From contig CAWFPH010000002.1 of NCBI GenBank assembly GCA_963817615.1, positions 310,001 to 374,000 of the forward strand: DNA of 64,000 nt, written 5' to 3'. The DNA is from FEN-1219 sp963817615. Its GTDB lineage: Bacteria; Pseudomonadota; Gammaproteobacteria; Steroidobacterales; Rariloculaceae. The translations under genes were made by a program, and so were the position numbers. This document shows positions 48,549 through 62,314 of this stretch, one piece after another; within the stretch, counting starts at the first letter, position 1, and each line of letters starts with the position of its first letter. The notes beneath the pieces are model-generated. The model searched no databases, was not told the DNA's origin, and worked only from the letters and a program-made list of their open reading frames with translations.

Positions 48549-50645
48549 TCAACCGGTGCGTTCTTTGATAATTTCCTGTGCGACGTTACCCGGCACCTCG
48601 GCGTAGTGCACGAATTCCATCGTATACGTCGCGCGCCCTTGGCTCATCGAGCGCAAGGTGGTCGCATAGCCGAACATTTCCTTGAGCGGCACCTGGGCGC
48701 GCACGATCTTGCCGGCCGGTGCTTCCTCGAGCCCCTGCAGCACGCCGCGACGGCGATTCAGGTCGCCGTTGACGTCGCCCATGTAGTCCTCGGGCGTCAC
48801 GACCTCGACGCTCATGATCGGCTCGAGCAGCACCGGCTTGGCCTTCTTCGCCCCGTCCTTGAATGCCATCGATCCGGCGACCTTGAACGCGATCTCGCTC
48901 GAATCGACGTCATGATAGGAGCCATCGAAAATCGTGACCTTCACGTCGACCACGGGGTAGCCCGCGATCACGCCATTTGCCATCTGCTCCTGCACGCCCT
49001 TGTCGACGGCCGGCACGTACTCCTTCGGCACCACGCCGCCGACGATGCCGTTTACGAATTCGTAGCCGTCGCCCGCCGCAAGCGGCTCGATTTTGAGCCA
49101 CACGTGACCGTACTGCCCGCGGCCGCCGCTTTGGCGCACGAACTTGCCTTCCTGCTCGACCGCCGAGCGAATCGTCTCGCGGTAAGCGACCTGCGGCTTG
49201 CCGACATTCGCAGCAACGCCGAACTCACGCTTCATGCGGTCGACGATGATCTCGAGGTGCAGCTCGCCCATGCCCGCGATGATGGTCTGGCCCGACTCTT
49301 CGTCGGTGCGGACCCGGAACGACGGATCCTCGCGCGCGAGCTTGCCGAGCGCGATGCCCATCTTCTCCTGGTCCGCCGCCGTCTTCGGCTCGACCGCGAC
49401 CGCGATCACGGGCTCGGGGAAGTCCATCTTCTCGAGGGTGATCACGTTCTTCGGATCAGTGAGGCTGTCGCCGGTCGTGACGTCCTTCAGCCCCACGGCC
49501 GCCGCGATGTCGCCCGCGCGCACTTCCTTGATCTCCGAACGCTCGTTCGCGTGCATTTGAAGGAGGCGGCCGATCCGCTCTTTCTTGTCCTTGAGGGGAT
49601 TGAAGACCGTGTCGCCCGACGCGAGCACGCCCGAATAGACACGGAAGAACGTAAGGTTGCCGACGAACGGATCGGTCGCGATCTTGAACGCCAGCGCGGC
49701 GAACGGCGCCTCGTCGCTCGGCGAGCGCGTGGCCTCGCTACGATCTTCGAGAATGCCTTTGACCGGCGGCCGGTCGGAGGGTGCGGGCAAGTAATCGAGC
49801 ACCGCGTCGAGCACCGTCTGCACGCCTTTGTTCTTGAACGCCGAGCCGCACAGCACCGGCACGATCTCGCCCTTCACGCAGCGCGCACGCAGTCCGCGCT
49901 TGATGTCTTCCGGCTCGAGCGTGCCGTCCTCGAGGTACTTCTCGAGCAGCGACTCGTCGCCTTCGGCGGCCGCCTCGATCAGCTTGTCGCGGTACGCCGT
50001 TGCGGAAGCCTCGAGGTCGGCCGGGATTGCGCTCTCCGCAAACCGAAGGCCCTGCGTCTTCTCGTCCCAGGTGATCGACCTCATCTTCACGAGGTCGATC
50101 ACTCCGACGAACGCATCCTCGGCACCGATCGGCAACTGCAGCGCCACTGGGTTACCGCGCAGCCGCTCCTTGATCTGCTCGAGCACTCGGTAGAAATCGG
50201 CGCCCGCGCGATCCATCTTGTTGACGAACGCTAGGCGCGGCACGGCGTATTTGTTCGCCTGCCGCCACACCGTCTCGGACTGGGGCTCCACGCCGCCGAC
50301 CGAGCAAAAAATCGCAACCGCGCCGTCGAGCACGCGCAGACTGCGCTGCACTTCGATCGTGAAGTCGATATGGCCCGGCGTGTCGATGATGTTGATGCGG
50401 TGCTCGGGATAGTTCTGATCCATCCCTTTCCAAAAGCACGTCGTCGCGGCCGAGGTGATGGTGATGCCGCGCTCCTGTTCCTGCTCCATCCAGTCCATGA
50501 CGGCAGCACCATCGTGCACCTCGCCGATCTTGTGCGAGACGCCGGTGTAGAAGAGGATTCGCTCAGTCGTCGTGGTCTTGCCGGCATCGATGTGCGCCAT
50601 GATGCCGATGTTGCGATACCGTTCGAGAGGAGTCTTCCTGGCCAC
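48549..50645 (-). CDS. fusA: Elongation factor G
   Basis: 698 residues, five-domain translocase. The P-loop AHIDAGKTTTTERIL lies at residues 17-31, G3 at DTPGHIDFT, G4 at NKMDRAG. The domain IV tip region (AYRETIRSAVEQEGKFVRQS, GGRGQYGHVW) that enters the decoding centre is conserved. Lies between rpsG and tuf in the str operon. Base composition and codon use match the surrounding genes, unlike tuf. Confidence 0.97.
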   Translation of the reverse strand: MARKTPLERYRNIGIMAHIDAGKTTTTERILFYTGVSHKIGEVHDGAAVMDWMEQEQERGITITSAATTCFWKGMDQNYPEHRINIIDTPGHIDFTIEVQRSLRVLDGAVAIFCSVGGVEPQSETVWRQANKYAVPRLAFVNKMDRAGADFYRVLEQIKERLRGNPVALQLPIGAEDAFVGVIDLVKMRSITWDEKTQGLRFAESAIPADLEASATAYRDKLIEAAAEGDESLLEKYLEDGTLEPEDIKRGLRARCVKGEIVPVLCGSAFKNKGVQTVLDAVLDYLPAPSDRPPVKGILEDRSEATRSPSDEAPFAALAFKIATDPFVGNLTFFRVYSGVLASGDTVFNPLKDKKERIGRLLQMHANERSEIKEVRAGDIAAAVGLKDVTTGDSLTDPKNVITLEKMDFPEPVIAVAVEPKTAADQEKMGIALGKLAREDPSFRVRTDEESGQTIIAGMGELHLEIIVDRMKREFGVAANVGKPQVAYRETIRSAVEQEGKFVRQSGGRGQYGHVWLKIEPLAAGDGYEFVNGIVGGVVPKEYVPAVDKGVQEQMANGVIAGYPVVDVKVTIFDGSYHDVDSSEIAFKVAGSMAFKDGAKKAKPVLLEPIMSVEVVTPEDYMGDVNGDLNRRRGVLQGLEEAPAGKIVRAQVPLKEMFGYATTLRSMSQGRATYTMEFVHYAEVPGNVAQEIIKERTG

Positions 50646-50669
50646 GATGCGATTCCTTCCGCATCGTTC

Positions 50670-51149
50670 TCACCATCGATAATGGGCGAACGCCCGATTG
50701 GCGTCGGCCATTCGATGGGTGTCTTCGCGTTTTTTCACGGCCGCACCGCGATTGTCGGCCGCATCGATGAGCTCGTGGGCCAAACGCACGGCCATGCTCT
50801 TCTCCGAGCGTGAGCGCGCGGCCTCGATCGCCCAGCGCATCGCAAGCGTCTCGCGGCGGGTCGCGCGCACTTCGACGGGCACCTGGTACGTGGCGCCGCC
50901 CACTCGCCGCGACTTCACCTCGACGGCGGGCTTGATGTTGTCGAGCGCCTGGCTCAGCAGCTCCATCGCGCGTTCCTTGTCGTTCCCCGTGCGCTCCGAG
51001 ATGCGCTCGAGCGCACCGTAGACGATCTTCTCGGCCACGGACTTCTTGCCGCTCTGCATCACCATGTTGATGAACTTCGCGAGCGTGGTATTGCCGTACT
51101 TCGGATCGGCGAGGACGTAGCGCCGCGGGGCCTGTGCTCTTCTCGACAT
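50670..51149 (-). CDS. rpsG: 30S ribosomal protein S7
   Basis: 159 residues. S7 nucleates assembly of the 30S head and lies near the E site. MSRRAQAPRRYVLADPKYGN starts it, and the hairpin with VEVKSRRVGGATYQVPVEV and the LAMRWAIEAARSR helix are canonical. Five bases separate it from rpsL. Confidence 0.97.
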   Translation of the reverse strand: MSRRAQAPRRYVLADPKYGNTTLAKFINMVMQSGKKSVAEKIVYGALERISERTGNDKERAMELLSQALDNIKPAVEVKSRRVGGATYQVPVEVRATRRETLAMRWAIEAARSRSEKSMAVRLAHELIDAADNRGAAVKKREDTHRMADANRAFAHYRW

Positions 51150-51154
51150 GGTTG

Positions 51155-51529
51155 TTAACCCTTCGGCTTCTTCGCGCCGTATTTCGACCGACCCTGCCGC
51201 CGATCAGTGACGCCGCCGCAGTCGAGCGTGCCGCGCACGATGTGGTAGCGCACGCCCGGCAGGTCTTTCACGCGGCCGCCGCGGATCAGCACGACCGAGT
51301 GCTCCTGCAGGTTGTGGCCCTCGCCGCCGATGTAGCTCGTGACCTCGAAGCCGTTGGTGAGCCGCACACGTGCGACTTTCCGCATCGCCGAATTCGGCTT
51401 CTTCGGCGTGGTCGTGTAGACGCGCGTGCAAACGCCGCGCTTCTGCGGTGAAGCGCCGAGCGCAGGCACGGTGCTCTTCGCTTTCCGGGTGACGCGCGGC
51501 TTACGGACGAGTTGGTTGGTGGTCGCCAT
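51155..51529 (-). CDS. rpsL: 30S ribosomal protein S12
   Basis: 124 residues. S12 governs decoding accuracy. TTTPKKPNSAMRKVARVRL keeps the Lys that is mutated in streptomycin resistance, and GGRVKDLPGVRYH keeps the second such Lys, so the protein is of the drug-sensitive type. It is the first gene of the str operon, preceded by a promoter candidate and a hairpin. Confidence 0.97.
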   Translation of the reverse strand: MATTNQLVRKPRVTRKAKSTVPALGASPQKRGVCTRVYTTTPKKPNSAMRKVARVRLTNGFEVTSYIGGEGHNLQEHSVVLIRGGRVKDLPGVRYHIVRGTLDCGGVTDRRQGRSKYGAKKPKG

Positions 51530-51549
51530 TCAGTGCTTCCAAATAAATT

Positions 51550-51588
51550 TTGGCCCGTTGCCGATAAGTTCTTCGGCATCCGGGCCAA
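51550..51588 (-). promoter_or_regulatory. Leader hairpin just upstream of rpsL
   Basis: On the minus-strand transcript, arms 51581-51588/51550-51557 (seven to eight pairs, TTGGCCCG type) and 51573-51578/51559-51564 (TGCCGA/TCGGCA) form a two-part stem with small internal bulges and an eight-base loop. AAATTTATTT follows, 20 bases before the rpsL start. The stem plus T-rich tail looks like a weak terminator, so it could attenuate the str operon. Confidence 0.6.
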
Positions 51589-51671
51589 GTTGAGACACCC
51601 GCGTCGCCCCGATTCCGCGCGGTGTCTCGCAGCGCAGGAACCGGCTGGTTGGCGTCGGGGCGGCCCAAAAG

Positions 51672-51699
51672 TTTATGGGCTTATACCAACCGACGTCAA
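51672..51699 (-). promoter_or_regulatory. Candidate promoter of the str operon
   Basis: Minus-strand TTGACG (51694-51699) and CATAAA (51672-51677) with 16-base spacing, about 145 bases before rpsL. It lies inside an inverted repeat (51647-51658 with 51690-51701, one mismatch), so transcripts read from rpoC through this point would fold over it. Confidence 0.5.
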
Positions 51700-51716
51700 C
51701 CGTGCTGGTGATGCTC

Positions 51717-56093
<4,377 letters not shown>

Positions 56094-56154
56094 CGAGCGC
56101 CACCTATTGCTAAGTGTTCAGCACAAAATTCCATGATCGCGCGCCGCATCCTCA

Positions 56155-59100
56155 TCAACTCGTCTGATCGAGCTCGATGTTGATGCCGAGCGAGCGGATT
56201 TCCTTCACGAGCACGTTGAACGACTCGGGCATGCCGGCTTGCATCTCGTGCGTGCCGTCGACGATGTTCTTGTACATCTTCGTGCGGCCCTGCACGTCGT
56301 CCGACTTGACCGTGAGCATCTCCTGCAGCGTGTAGGAAGCGCCGTACGCCTCGAGGGCCCAGACCTCCATCTCGCCGAACCGCTGACCGCCGAATTGCGC
56401 CTTGCCGCCGAGCGGCTGCTGCGTGACCAAGCTGTACGGCCCCGTGGAGCGCGCGTGCATCTTGTCGTCGACCAGATGGTTCAGCTTCAGCATGTACATG
56501 TAGCCGACCGTGATCGGGCGATCGAACCGCTCGCCCGTGCGGCCGTCGTACAGCGTGGTCTGGCCGGTCTCGGGCAGATCGGCCATGTTCAGCAGCTGCT
56601 TGATCTCGTCCTCGTTCGCCCCGTCGAACACCGGCGTCGCGATCGGCACGCCATGGCTCAGGTTCGCCGCGAGCTCGCGGATCTCGCCTTCGTTCAACGA
56701 GCCGACGTCTTCCTTCTGGCCGCCCGTGTGGTTGTAGATCTTGTCGATGAACGTGCGCAGCTCCTTGTCGCTGGTGCCTACGCGCAGCATCTCGCCGATC
56801 TTCAGCCCCAAGCCCTTCGCGGCCCAGCCGAGATGCGTCTCGAGCACCTGCCCCACGTTCATGCGCGACGGCACGCCCAGCGGATTCAGCACGATGTCGA
56901 CCGGAGTGCCGTCGGCCATGTACGGCATGTCCTCGACGGGCACGATGGTCGAGATCACGCCTTTGTTGCCGTGCCGGCCGGCCATCTTGTCGCCCGGCTG
57001 CACGCGGCGCTTCACCGCGAGATAGACCTTCACCATCTTGAGCACGCCCGGCGCGAGATCGTCGCCGGCCGTGATCTTCTGCTTCTTCTCCTCGAAGCGC
57101 TTGTCGAACTGCTCCTTCTGCGAGCGCAGCCGCTCCGCGGCCTGCTCGAGCTGCGCGTTCACGTCATCGGCCTTTACCCGCACCTGGAACCACTGGTCGC
57201 GCGGCAGACCGTCGAGATACGCCTTCGTGATCTTCGCGCCGGCCGCTAGCTCGGGGCCGCCCGCCGCGACCTTGTTGATCAAGAGCTTCTCGACGCGCTG
57301 GAAGATGTCGTCCTCGAGGATGCGCTGCTGGTCGTCCAAGTCCTTGCGGACCGACTCGAGCTCCATGCGCTCGATTGCAAGCGCACGGCCGTCCTTCTCG
57401 ACGCCGTCGCGCGTGAACACGCGCACGTCGATCACGGTGCCGTCCATGCCGGGCGGCACCCGCAGGCTCGTGTCCTTCACGTCGGACGCCTTCTCGCCGA
57501 AGATCGCGCGCAACAGCTTCTCCTCCGGGGTGAGCTGGGTCTCGCCCTTAGGCGTAACCTTGCCCACGAGGATGTCGCCCGCGCTGACTTCCGCGCCGAT
57601 GAACGCGATGCCCGACTCGTCGAGCTTCGTGAGCGCCGCATCGCCGACGTTCGGAATGTCGGCCGTGACCTCTTCGGGTCCGAGCTTCGTGTCGCGCGCG
57701 ACGCAGGTCAGCTCCTCGATGTGGATCGTCGTGAAGCGATCCTCCTCGACCACGCGCTCGGAGATCAGGATCGAGTCCTCGAAGTTGTAGCCGTTCCAGG
57801 GCATGAACGCGACGAGCAGGTTCTGACCGAGCGCGAGCTCGCCCATGCTGGTCGACGGACCGTCAGCCAACACATCGCCCTTCTCGATCTCGTTGCCCGC
57901 CTTCACGAGCGGCCGCTGATTGATACAGGTGTTCTGGTTCGAGCGCGTGTATTTCGTCAGATTGTAGATGTCGACGCCGGCCTCGCCCGCCTTGGTCTCC
58001 TCGTCCTTCACGCGCACCACGATGCGCGACGCGTCGACGGAGTCGACGATGCCGCCGCGGCGCGCCACGACCGTCACGCCCGAGTCGACGGCGACGGCTC
58101 GCTCCATGCCGGTACCGACGAGCGGGGTCTCCGTGCGCAGAGTCGGCACCGCCTGCCGCTGCATGTTCGAGCCCATCAGCGCACGGTTCGCGTCGTCGTG
58201 CTCGAGGAACGGGATCAGCGATGCGGCCACCGAAACGATCTGCTTCGGCGACACGTCCATGTACTGGATCTGGTCCGCCGGCAACAGCGCGAACTCGTTC
58301 AGATGACGACACGACACCAGATCGTCGACGAACTCGCCCTTCGGCGACAGATTGGCGTTCGCCTGGGCGATCACGTACTGACCCTCTTCGATCGCCGACA
58401 AGTAATCGATCTGATTGCTGACCTTGCCGTCGATGACCTTGCGGTACGGCGTCTCGAGAAAGCCGTACTCGTTCGTGCGCGCGTACACCGCGAGCGAGTT
58501 GATGAGGCCGATGTTCGGACCTTCCGGCGTCTCGATCGGGCAAACACGCCCGTAGTGCGTCGGATGCACGTCGCGGACCTCGAAGCCCGCGCGTTCGCGG
58601 GTCAGGCCGCCGGGTCCCAAGGCCGAGACGCGCCGCTTGTGCGTGACCTCGGACAATGGGTTGTTCTGATCCATGAACTGCGACAGCTGGCTCGAGCCGA
58701 AGAATTCCTTCACGGCCGCGGCGACCGGCTTCGCGTTGATCATCTCCTGGGGCATCAGCCCCTCGGATTCCGCGAGCGTGAGCCGCTCCTTGACCGCGCG
58801 CTCGACGCGCACGAGACCGATGCGGAACGCGTTCTCGGCCATCTCTCCGACGCTGCGCACACGGCGATTGCCCAAGTGGTCGATGTCGTCGACCACGCCG
58901 TTGCCGTTGCGGATGTCGATCAACGTCTTCAAGACGTCGATGATGTCGTCTTTGCTCAACACGCCCGGGCCCTCGGACGAGTCGCGCCCCACTCGGCGGT
59001 TGAACTTCATGCGGCCTACGGCCGAAAGGTCGTAGCGCTCGGAGTTGAAGAACAGGTTCTGGAACAGGTTCTCCGCGGCCTCCTTGGTCGGCGGCTCGCC

Positions 59101-60231
59101 CGGACGCATCATCCGGTAGATTTCGACGAGCGCCTCGAGCTTCGTCGACGTCGCATCGATCCGCAGCGTGTTCGAGATAAAGGCGCCGCGGTCGAGATCG
59201 TTTACGAACAACGTTTCGATCTTCTTCACGCCTGCCGCGATCATCTTCTCGATCACGGTCTTGCCGAGCTCTTCATTCGCCTTCGCGAGCAGCTCGCCGG
59301 TCGACTCGTCGACGACGTCGTGCGCGAGCACCTTGCCCTCGAGGTAGTCCATCGGGACCTCGAGCTCCTTGACCTTGCCCTGCTCGAGCTCGCGGACGTG
59401 ACGCATCGTGATGCGCCGATCCTTCTCGACGATCACCTTGCGGCCGACCTTGATGTCGAAGCTCGCGGTCTCGCCGCGCAACCGCTCGGGCACGAGCTTG
59501 AGCTGAATCGGATCGCCGAGCTTGAACTCGTTTTTCTCGAAGAACAGCTCCAGGATTTGCTCGTTCGTGTATTCGAGCGCGCGCAAGATCACGCTGACCG
59601 GCAGCTTGCGGCGGCGGTCGATGCGCACGAACACGCAGTCCTTCGGATCGAACTCGAAGTCGAGCCACGAGCCGCGGTAGGGAATCACGCGGGCGGAGAA
59701 CAGCAGCTTGCCGGAGGAATGCGTCTTGCCCTTGTCGTGATCGAAGAAGACGCCCGGGCTGCGGTGCAGCTGCGAGACGATCACACGCTCCGTGCCGTTG
59801 ATCACGAACGTACCGTGCTCGGTCATCAGCGGCATCTCGCCGAGATAGACCTCCTGCTCGCGAATGTCCTTCACCTTCTTCTTCGGGCCAGGCGCCTCTT
59901 TGTCGTAGATCACCAGGCGCACGAGCACGCGCAGCGGCGCAGCGTACGTGAGACCGCGGAGCTGGCACTCCTTGACGTCGAACACCGGCTCGCCGAGCCG
60001 ATAGCTCACATATTCGAGCGCTGCGTTGCCGGAGTAGCTCACGATCGGGAACACGCTGCGAAACGCCGCGTGCAGACCCATCTCGACGCGCTGCTCGCCC
60101 GCAACTTCCTGCTGCAGAAATTTCTGATAAGAATCGATTTGAATCGAGAGGAGGTACGGGACCCGCAAAATGCCGGGCAACTTCCCGAAATCCTTTCGAA
60201 TGCGCTTCTTCTCAGTGAATGAATAGGCCAT
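56155..60231 (-). CDS. rpoB: RNA polymerase beta subunit
   Basis: 1358 residues (E. coli 1342). The rifampicin region GSSQLSQFMDQNNPLSEV followed by THKRRVSALGPGGL retains the Gln, Asp, His and Ser positions whose change causes resistance, so the sequence is of the sensitive type. The catalytic-site Lys pair region and C-terminal flap/clamp motifs (GGKAQFGGQRFGEMEVWALE) are intact. A terminator-like hairpin lies in the 149-base gap to rplL. Confidence 0.98.
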   Translation of the reverse strand: MAYSFTEKKRIRKDFGKLPGILRVPYLLSIQIDSYQKFLQQEVAGEQRVEMGLHAAFRSVFPIVSYSGNAALEYVSYRLGEPVFDVKECQLRGLTYAAPLRVLVRLVIYDKEAPGPKKKVKDIREQEVYLGEMPLMTEHGTFVINGTERVIVSQLHRSPGVFFDHDKGKTHSSGKLLFSARVIPYRGSWLDFEFDPKDCVFVRIDRRRKLPVSVILRALEYTNEQILELFFEKNEFKLGDPIQLKLVPERLRGETASFDIKVGRKVIVEKDRRITMRHVRELEQGKVKELEVPMDYLEGKVLAHDVVDESTGELLAKANEELGKTVIEKMIAAGVKKIETLFVNDLDRGAFISNTLRIDATSTKLEALVEIYRMMRPGEPPTKEAAENLFQNLFFNSERYDLSAVGRMKFNRRVGRDSSEGPGVLSKDDIIDVLKTLIDIRNGNGVVDDIDHLGNRRVRSVGEMAENAFRIGLVRVERAVKERLTLAESEGLMPQEMINAKPVAAAVKEFFGSSQLSQFMDQNNPLSEVTHKRRVSALGPGGLTRERAGFEVRDVHPTHYGRVCPIETPEGPNIGLINSLAVYARTNEYGFLETPYRKVIDGKVSNQIDYLSAIEEGQYVIAQANANLSPKGEFVDDLVSCRHLNEFALLPADQIQYMDVSPKQIVSVAASLIPFLEHDDANRALMGSNMQRQAVPTLRTETPLVGTGMERAVAVDSGVTVVARRGGIVDSVDASRIVVRVKDEETKAGEAGVDIYNLTKYTRSNQNTCINQRPLVKAGNEIEKGDVLADGPSTSMGELALGQNLLVAFMPWNGYNFEDSILISERVVEEDRFTTIHIEELTCVARDTKLGPEEVTADIPNVGDAALTKLDESGIAFIGAEVSAGDILVGKVTPKGETQLTPEEKLLRAIFGEKASDVKDTSLRVPPGMDGTVIDVRVFTRDGVEKDGRALAIERMELESVRKDLDDQQRILEDDIFQRVEKLLINKVAAGGPELAAGAKITKAYLDGLPRDQWFQVRVKADDVNAQLEQAAERLRSQKEQFDKRFEEKKQKITAGDDLAPGVLKMVKVYLAVKRRVQPGDKMAGRHGNKGVISTIVPVEDMPYMADGTPVDIVLNPLGVPSRMNVGQVLETHLGWAAKGLGLKIGEMLRVGTSDKELRTFIDKIYNHTGGQKEDVGSLNEGEIRELAANLSHGVPIATPVFDGANEDEIKQLLNMADLPETGQTTLYDGRTGERFDRPITVGYMYMLKLNHLVDDKMHARSTGPYSLVTQQPLGGKAQFGGQRFGEMEVWALEAYGASYTLQEMLTVKSDDVQGRTKMYKNIVDGTHEMQAGMPESFNVLVKEIRSLGINIELDQTS

Positions 60232-60261
60232 AGCCGCTACTCCGACAAAGGTGAGTCAGCC

Positions 60262-60298
60262 AAAAGAGCACGGCCGCCGGGCGCTCGCGTCCGGCGGC
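60262..60298 (-). terminator. Partial terminator between rplL and rpoB
   Basis: Stem of at least eight pairs (60291-60298 with 60273-60280, GCCGCCGG) extended by inner GCGC pairs; TTTT follows on the minus strand after a six-base gap (60262-60266). E. coli has an attenuator in the same place that lowers rpoBC relative to rplJL. Confidence 0.7.
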
Positions 60299-60380
60299 TT
60301 GCATAAAGATCCGAATGGGCGTCGACGCGGCTCGCCTCATGCACGACGAGCCGACGCCTCGAAGCAGTGACGGCGCCGAA

Positions 60381-60764
60381 TCACTTGATCGTGGCGGCAG
60401 CGCCGGCTTCCTCGAGCTGCTTCTTCACGGTCTCGGCCTCTTCCTTCGAGACGGCTTCCTTGACCGTGCTCGGAGCGCCCTCGACGAGGTCCTTCGCTTC
60501 CTTCAGGCCGAGACCCGTGACGGCGCGGACGACCTTGATCACCGCGACCTTGTTCTCGCCGAATGAGCTCATCACGACGTTGAACTCGGTCTTCTCCTCT
60601 GCGGGGGCCGCGGCGCCGGCAGCGCCACCGCCAACGGCAGCCACGGCGACCGGCGCCGCGGCCGATACGCCCCACTTTTCCTCGAGCGCCTTCACGAGCT
60701 CGACGATCTCCATGATCGGCTTCGCGCTCAGCGCCTCGATCAACTCTGCATTGGACAACGCCAT
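60381..60764 (-). CDS. rplL: 50S ribosomal protein L7/L12
   Basis: 127 residues. The N-terminal dimerisation helix (residues 1-35), an Ala/Gly/Pro hinge (about 36-58) and the globular C-terminal domain (EFNVVMSSFGENKVAVIKVV..., GLGLKEAKDLVEGAP) that recruits EF-Tu and EF-G are all present. Follows rplJ by 43 bases. The ribosome-site GAGGAG is good. Confidence 0.98.
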   Translation of the reverse strand: MALSNAELIEALSAKPIMEIVELVKALEEKWGVSAAAPVAVAAVGGGAAGAAAPAEEKTEFNVVMSSFGENKVAVIKVVRAVTGLGLKEAKDLVEGAPSTVKEAVSKEEAETVKKQLEEAGAAATIK

Positions 60765-60807
60765 GACATTTTACTCCTCGAAACAGTGATACCTGAATTC
60801 AAAACCC

Positions 60808-61329
60808 CTAAGCCGTCTGCTCACCGCGCGCCTTGAGCGTGCGTGCCACCATCGCGCCGGGCTCGGCCAACGTGCGCACGAGCTGCGTGAGCGGCGCCGT
60901 GAAGACGCGCAGCAAGGTCGCGCGCGCCTCCTCCAACGTCGGCAGCGACGCGAGCCGGTCGAGGTCGGCTGCGGGATAGAGCTCCCCGCCCACCGACAGC
61001 GCCACGGTCACGAGCTTGTCGTGGTCCTTCGCGAACCCCTTGAAGACACGCGCCGCCGCCCCCGGATCCTCGCGCGAGAACGCGAGCATCAGCGGGCCCC
61101 TCAGGCTGTCGCGGAGACACTCGAAGCTCGTGCCCTCGAGCGCTCGCCGTGCGAGCGTGTTCTTCACGACGCGCACGTAGACGCCCGACTTGCGCGCGGT
61201 CGAGCGCAGCTCGGTCAGCTCGGCCACCGTCAGACCGCGATACTCCGCCGCCACGGCGGATTGCGCGGTCGCGGCGACCGAATTGACTTCGGCGACGACT
61301 GCTTGCTTCGCTTCGATGTTCAGCGACAT
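60808..61329 (-). CDS. rplJ: 50S ribosomal protein L10
   Basis: 173 residues. L10 forms the stalk base that holds L7/L12 dimers and, with them, represses its own mRNA. The N-terminal rRNA-binding half (VAEYRGLTVAELTELRSTAR, KNTLARRAL) and the C-terminal helix (residues 130-165) for L12 dimers are present. A structured leader precedes it. Confidence 0.97.
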   Translation of the reverse strand: MSLNIEAKQAVVAEVNSVAATAQSAVAAEYRGLTVAELTELRSTARKSGVYVRVVKNTLARRALEGTSFECLRDSLRGPLMLAFSREDPGAAARVFKGFAKDHDKLVTVALSVGGELYPAADLDRLASLPTLEEARATLLRVFTAPLTQLVRTLAEPGAMVARTLKARGEQTA

Positions 61330-61540
61330 ATCGGTGACTCCCGGCCACTCCTGGTAAGCAGACTTCCGGCCCCTTGCCGGGGCCTACCCGTGCCGCGGCC
61401 CGCTTGCGCGAGTCGCGGCGATCGACGGTGCGCCTCACCTGGCGTCAGCCGAGTCAGGTAACACCATCTGCGTAGGCGGCCTTGCGGCCATTGACTCCAC
61501 CCGGGAGACCTACGGTCTTCGATGTCGACCGGTCGCCCGG
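61330..61540 (-). ncRNA. L10 autoregulatory leader (rplJ leader)
   Basis: The rplA-rplJ spacer carries the conserved L10-binding layout: minus-strand GACCGTAGG (61509-61517) pairs with CCTACG (61471-61476), which continues CAGATGGTGTT (61460-61470). Two closed arms lie between: GGCC-GCAA-GGCC (61479-61490) and CTCC...GGAG (about 61494-61506). A five-pair hairpin ACCTG...CAGGT (61438-61460) follows. This is the arrangement known in gammaproteobacterial rplJ leaders, where the L10-L12 complex blocks translation. Confidence 0.85.
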
Positions 61541-61597
61541 CCTTCGAGATCGGCGCTCGCGAGCCTACGGCCCGCAAAACGCCGCAATTCTCCTCCT

Positions 61598-62311
61598 TCA
61601 GGCGCGATCCTCGGCCGGCGCGGCGAGCGTCGATTGATCCACCAGCACACCGGGCCCCATGGTCGAGGACACGCTGACCTTCTGCATGTAGACGCCCTTC
61701 GCCGAGGCGGGCTTCGCCTTGTTCAAATCCGCGACGAGCGCCATCAAATTCTGCTTCAATGCGTCGACCTCGAAACCCACGTTGCCGATCACACAGTGCA
61801 CGGTGCCCGCCTTGTCCGCGCGGTAGCGGACTTGGCCGGCCTTCGCGTTTTTCACGGCACCCGCGACGTCGGGCGTGACGGTCCCGACCTTGGGGTTCGG
61901 CATGAGGCCGCGAGGACCGAGCAGCTGGCCGAGCTTGCCGACCACGCGCATTGCATCCGGGCTCGCGATCACGACGTTGAAATTGAGCTCTCCGCCCTGC
62001 ATGCGTTCGGCGAGATCATCCATGCCGACCGCGTCCGCGCCGGCCTGCTTCGCCGCCTCGGCGTTCGCGCCCTGAGTGAACACGGCGACGCGCACCTTCT
62101 TGCCGCTGCCATTCGGCAGCACGGTCGAGCCGCGCACGACCTGATCGGACTTCTTCGGGTCGATCCCGAGATTGATCGCTACGTCCACTGACTCGACAAA
62201 TTTCGCCTGCGCGAGTTCCTTGACGAGCTTGAGCGCGTCCTCGGCCGCATACGTCTTGCCGGTTTCGATCCGCCCTTGGGCGGCTTTGCGGGCTTTGGTG
62301 AGCTTGGCCAC
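61598..62311 (-). CDS. rplA: 50S ribosomal protein L1
   Basis: 237 residues. L1 forms the mobile stalk at the E site and in E. coli represses rplKA by binding the leader. The signature VAINLGIDPKKSDQVVRGST, MPNPKVGTVTPDV and the conserved region with KAGQVRYRADKAGTVHC are present. Separated by only 3 bases from rplK. Confidence 0.97.
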   Translation of the reverse strand: MAKLTKARKAAQGRIETGKTYAAEDALKLVKELAQAKFVESVDVAINLGIDPKKSDQVVRGSTVLPNGSGKKVRVAVFTQGANAEAAKQAGADAVGMDDLAERMQGGELNFNVVIASPDAMRVVGKLGQLLGPRGLMPNPKVGTVTPDVAGAVKNAKAGQVRYRADKAGTVHCVIGNVGFEVDALKQNLMALVADLNKAKPASAKGVYMQKVSVSSTMGPGVLVDQSTLAAPAEDRA

Positions 62312-62314
62312 GGA

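Noticed and set aside
57721..60222. Long plus-strand open frame (833 codons) opposite rpoB, and similar ones opposite fusA, rpoC and the ribosomal genes
   Set aside because: GC-rich DNA keeps the antisense frame open; no ribosome sites, no domain-like sequence, and the minus-strand genes are certain.
61540..61597. GTAGGCTCGCGAGC near the rplJ leader as a third copy of the hairpin element
   Set aside because: Only the GTAGGCTCGCG segment matches, without the TCCC palindrome, GACGCCGT block or outer arms.
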